Position numbers and translations under genes: made by a program. DNA of 64,000 nucleotides from Sphingomonas jinjuensis (GTDB lineage Bacteria; Pseudomonadota; Alphaproteobacteria; Sphingomonadales; Sphingomonadaceae), in NCBI RefSeq assembly GCF_014197105.1, contig NZ_JACIEV010000006.1:1-64000 (forward strand). Reading direction: 5' to 3'. Below, in pieces: positions 63,175 to 64,000 of the stretch. Under the pieces are notes generated by a model. That model had not been told where the DNA came from, did not search any database, and saw only the letters and a program-made list of their open reading frames with translations. Position 1 is the stretch's first letter. Every line of letters begins with the position of its first letter.

Positions 63175-63582
63175 TCAGCCCTGGGTCTTGCGCGTCTTGG
63201 CCGCGCCGATGCTGTCCGCCATCGCTTCATACTGAGCAGTGGTGAAGCCGGCTGCGATGAAGCGGCGCACCTCGGCCGGGGGGATCGCGTAGCCGTGATG
63301 CCAGGTCAGGACGGCGACGCGGCGCAGCGCCTCGAGCCGCTCGTCGGCAAGCATCGGGTTGGGCTGGACGAAGACGGCGCGCAGCGCGGTCGACAAGCGG
63401 CCGGGGCGACGCAGCGACGACATCCGGTCGCGGCGGGCGACCGCGACGACCGACCATTCGAGCGGTGACAACCGACCCCGGTCGGTCTGCACCTCAACCT
63501 CGGCGATGGGCCGGACGGCTGGCTGGGCGATGTGGCGGACGGCGGCGGCGCTACCAATCTCGTTGAAGGCGATGAAGGCCAT
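63175..63582 (-). CDS. hypothetical protein under a palindromic operator
   Basis: A 135-residue protein I do not recognise. It has no signal peptide or membrane helix. Residues 36-75 are basic and rich in Arg (VARRDRMSSLRRPGR), and the rest is helical (EALRRVAVLTWHHGYAIP). A TTCTATAC/GTATAGAA palindrome 24-45 bases upstream and an upstream co-directional TetR gene suggest it is the target of that regulator. Confidence 0.6.
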   Translation of the reverse strand: MAFIAFNEIGSAAAVRHIAQPAVRPIAEVEVQTDRGRLSPLEWSVVAVARRDRMSSLRRPGRLSTALRAVFVQPNPMLADERLEALRRVAVLTWHHGYAIPPAEVRRFIAAGFTTAQYEAMADSIGAAKTRKTQG

Positions 63583-63605
63583 GGGCGTTCTCCCTGCGGC
63601 TGTTG

Positions 63606-63627
63606 TTCTATACTGATCGGTATAGAA
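63606..63627. promoter_or_regulatory. TetR-type operator
   Basis: TTCTATAC (63606-63613) and GTATAGAA (63620-63627) are exact inverted arms around TGATCG. Twenty of 22 bases are symmetric, as in many TetR-family operators. It lies between the TetR gene fragment and the unknown gene at 63175. Confidence 0.65.
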
Positions 63628-63671
63628 GAGCCGGCGGGGACCGTCAACGACTTTTTGTACCGCCCGGTAAA

Positions 63672-64000
63672 TTACCTGCTGGGGAACACCGCCAAGCTGG
63701 TATCGACGACGCGTTCCAGTTCCTCGCGCGTCGCACCGGCACCCGCCTGGACGGCGAGGCCCTGAAGGATGGTGTAGAGGAATTGCGCCAGCGCCTCGGG
63801 CTCGACGTGAGGCTGGAGGTCGCCGTCGTCGCGCGCCTGGCGAAACCGATCGATGATCGCGGCGGATGAGGATTCGCGGCGCTTGATGACCTCGGCACGG
63901 ATCGACTCCGCCTCCGCACCGCACGCGGTGGCGCCGATCACGCCGAGGCAGCCCTTCGGCCCGCAGTCGCTGGTCTGCGCCTTCACCGCGCCGCGCATCA
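63672..64000 (-). CDS. TetR/AcrR-family regulator, C-terminal part (cut by window edge)
   Basis: About 109 residues of the ligand-binding half are visible. GPKGCLGVIGATACG, then RFRQARDDGDLQPHVEPE and FLYTILQGLAVQAGAGATRE fit the TetR C-terminal domain common in regulators of oxidoreductase or stress genes. The DNA-binding half lies beyond base 64000. The nearby operator at 63606 and the gene at 63175 are likely under its control. Confidence 0.75.
   Translation of the reverse strand, partial: MRGAVKAQTSDCGPKGCLGVIGATACGAEAESIRAEVIKRRESSSAAIIDRFRQARDDGDLQPHVEPEALAQFLYTILQGLAVQAGAGATREELERVVDTSLAVFPSR

Noticed and set aside
1..64000. CRISPR array or toxin-antitoxin pair
   Set aside because: No regularly spaced direct repeats and no recognisable small toxin/antitoxin pairs were seen.

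Overview
The window is high-GC DNA from an alphaproteobacterium, most likely a sphingomonad (Sphingomonas or a close relative). This is inferred from the gene set: a TonB-dependent receptor of the catabolic type, NodT-type efflux channels, a DUF6356 protein, HWE-kinase signalling, EcfG-like promoters and a large chemotaxis operon. There are no rRNA or tRNA genes and no CRISPR array. Coding density is high, and many neighbouring genes overlap by 1 to 8 bases (ATGA, GTGA or TGATG junctions).

Left edge (1-1.35 kb): a decayed island. The end of an IS3-family element lies inside a broken catalase gene, followed by an internally deleted remnant of a second IS3 transposase. 1.5-7.9 kb: a glycoside-use locus with an alpha/beta hydrolase and a GH3 beta-glucosidase facing a TonB receptor that carries a frameshift, plus a TetR regulator. 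7.9-12.3 kb: a redox and c-di-GMP cluster made of an exported truncated hemoglobin, a DUF3034 protein, a cupredoxin-like protein and a membrane GGDEF/EAL protein. 12.3-17.4 kb: a DUF5694 protein, an M3 oligopeptidase, tryptophan dioxygenase and a PLP-fold enzyme.

17.5-21.9 kb: a blue-light signalling operon, formed by a short LOV protein, a 1150-residue CheB-CheR-PAS-HWE kinase and a lone receiver. 21.9-30.3 kb: a DUF6356 protein, a dicarboxylate symporter, and a TetR-controlled RND tripartite pump. 30.3-36.5 kb: small unknown genes, a phosphate transporter, a coupled glyoxalase I/II pair, a TPR protein, an alpha/beta hydrolase and a LacI-family regulator, separated by inverted intergenic repeats. 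36.7-40.6 kb: a trehalose operon otsB-GH15-otsA. 40.7-53.2 kb: a DUF4403 lipoprotein, an FdhF/YdeP-like molybdoenzyme, an MFS-phosphoesterase-permease operon, an EmrAB-type MFS tripartite pump and a FadR-type regulator.

53.5-62.8 kb: a chemotaxis operon (unknown, MCP, STAS, cheA, cheR, cheB, cheD, cheY, cheW, a second cheB-like gene, unknown). The second CheB keeps its receiver but has lost the catalytic serine. 62.8-64 kb: a small membrane protein, an unknown protein under a near-perfect operator, and the C-terminal part of a TetR regulator cut by the window edge.

Three genes (otsB, the glyoxalase I gene and the small membrane protein at 62766) share the same upstream pattern, GGAAC-N16-GGTT, resembling the promoters of the alphaproteobacterial general stress sigma factor EcfG. 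At two of them the start codon follows so closely that a leaderless mRNA is likely.
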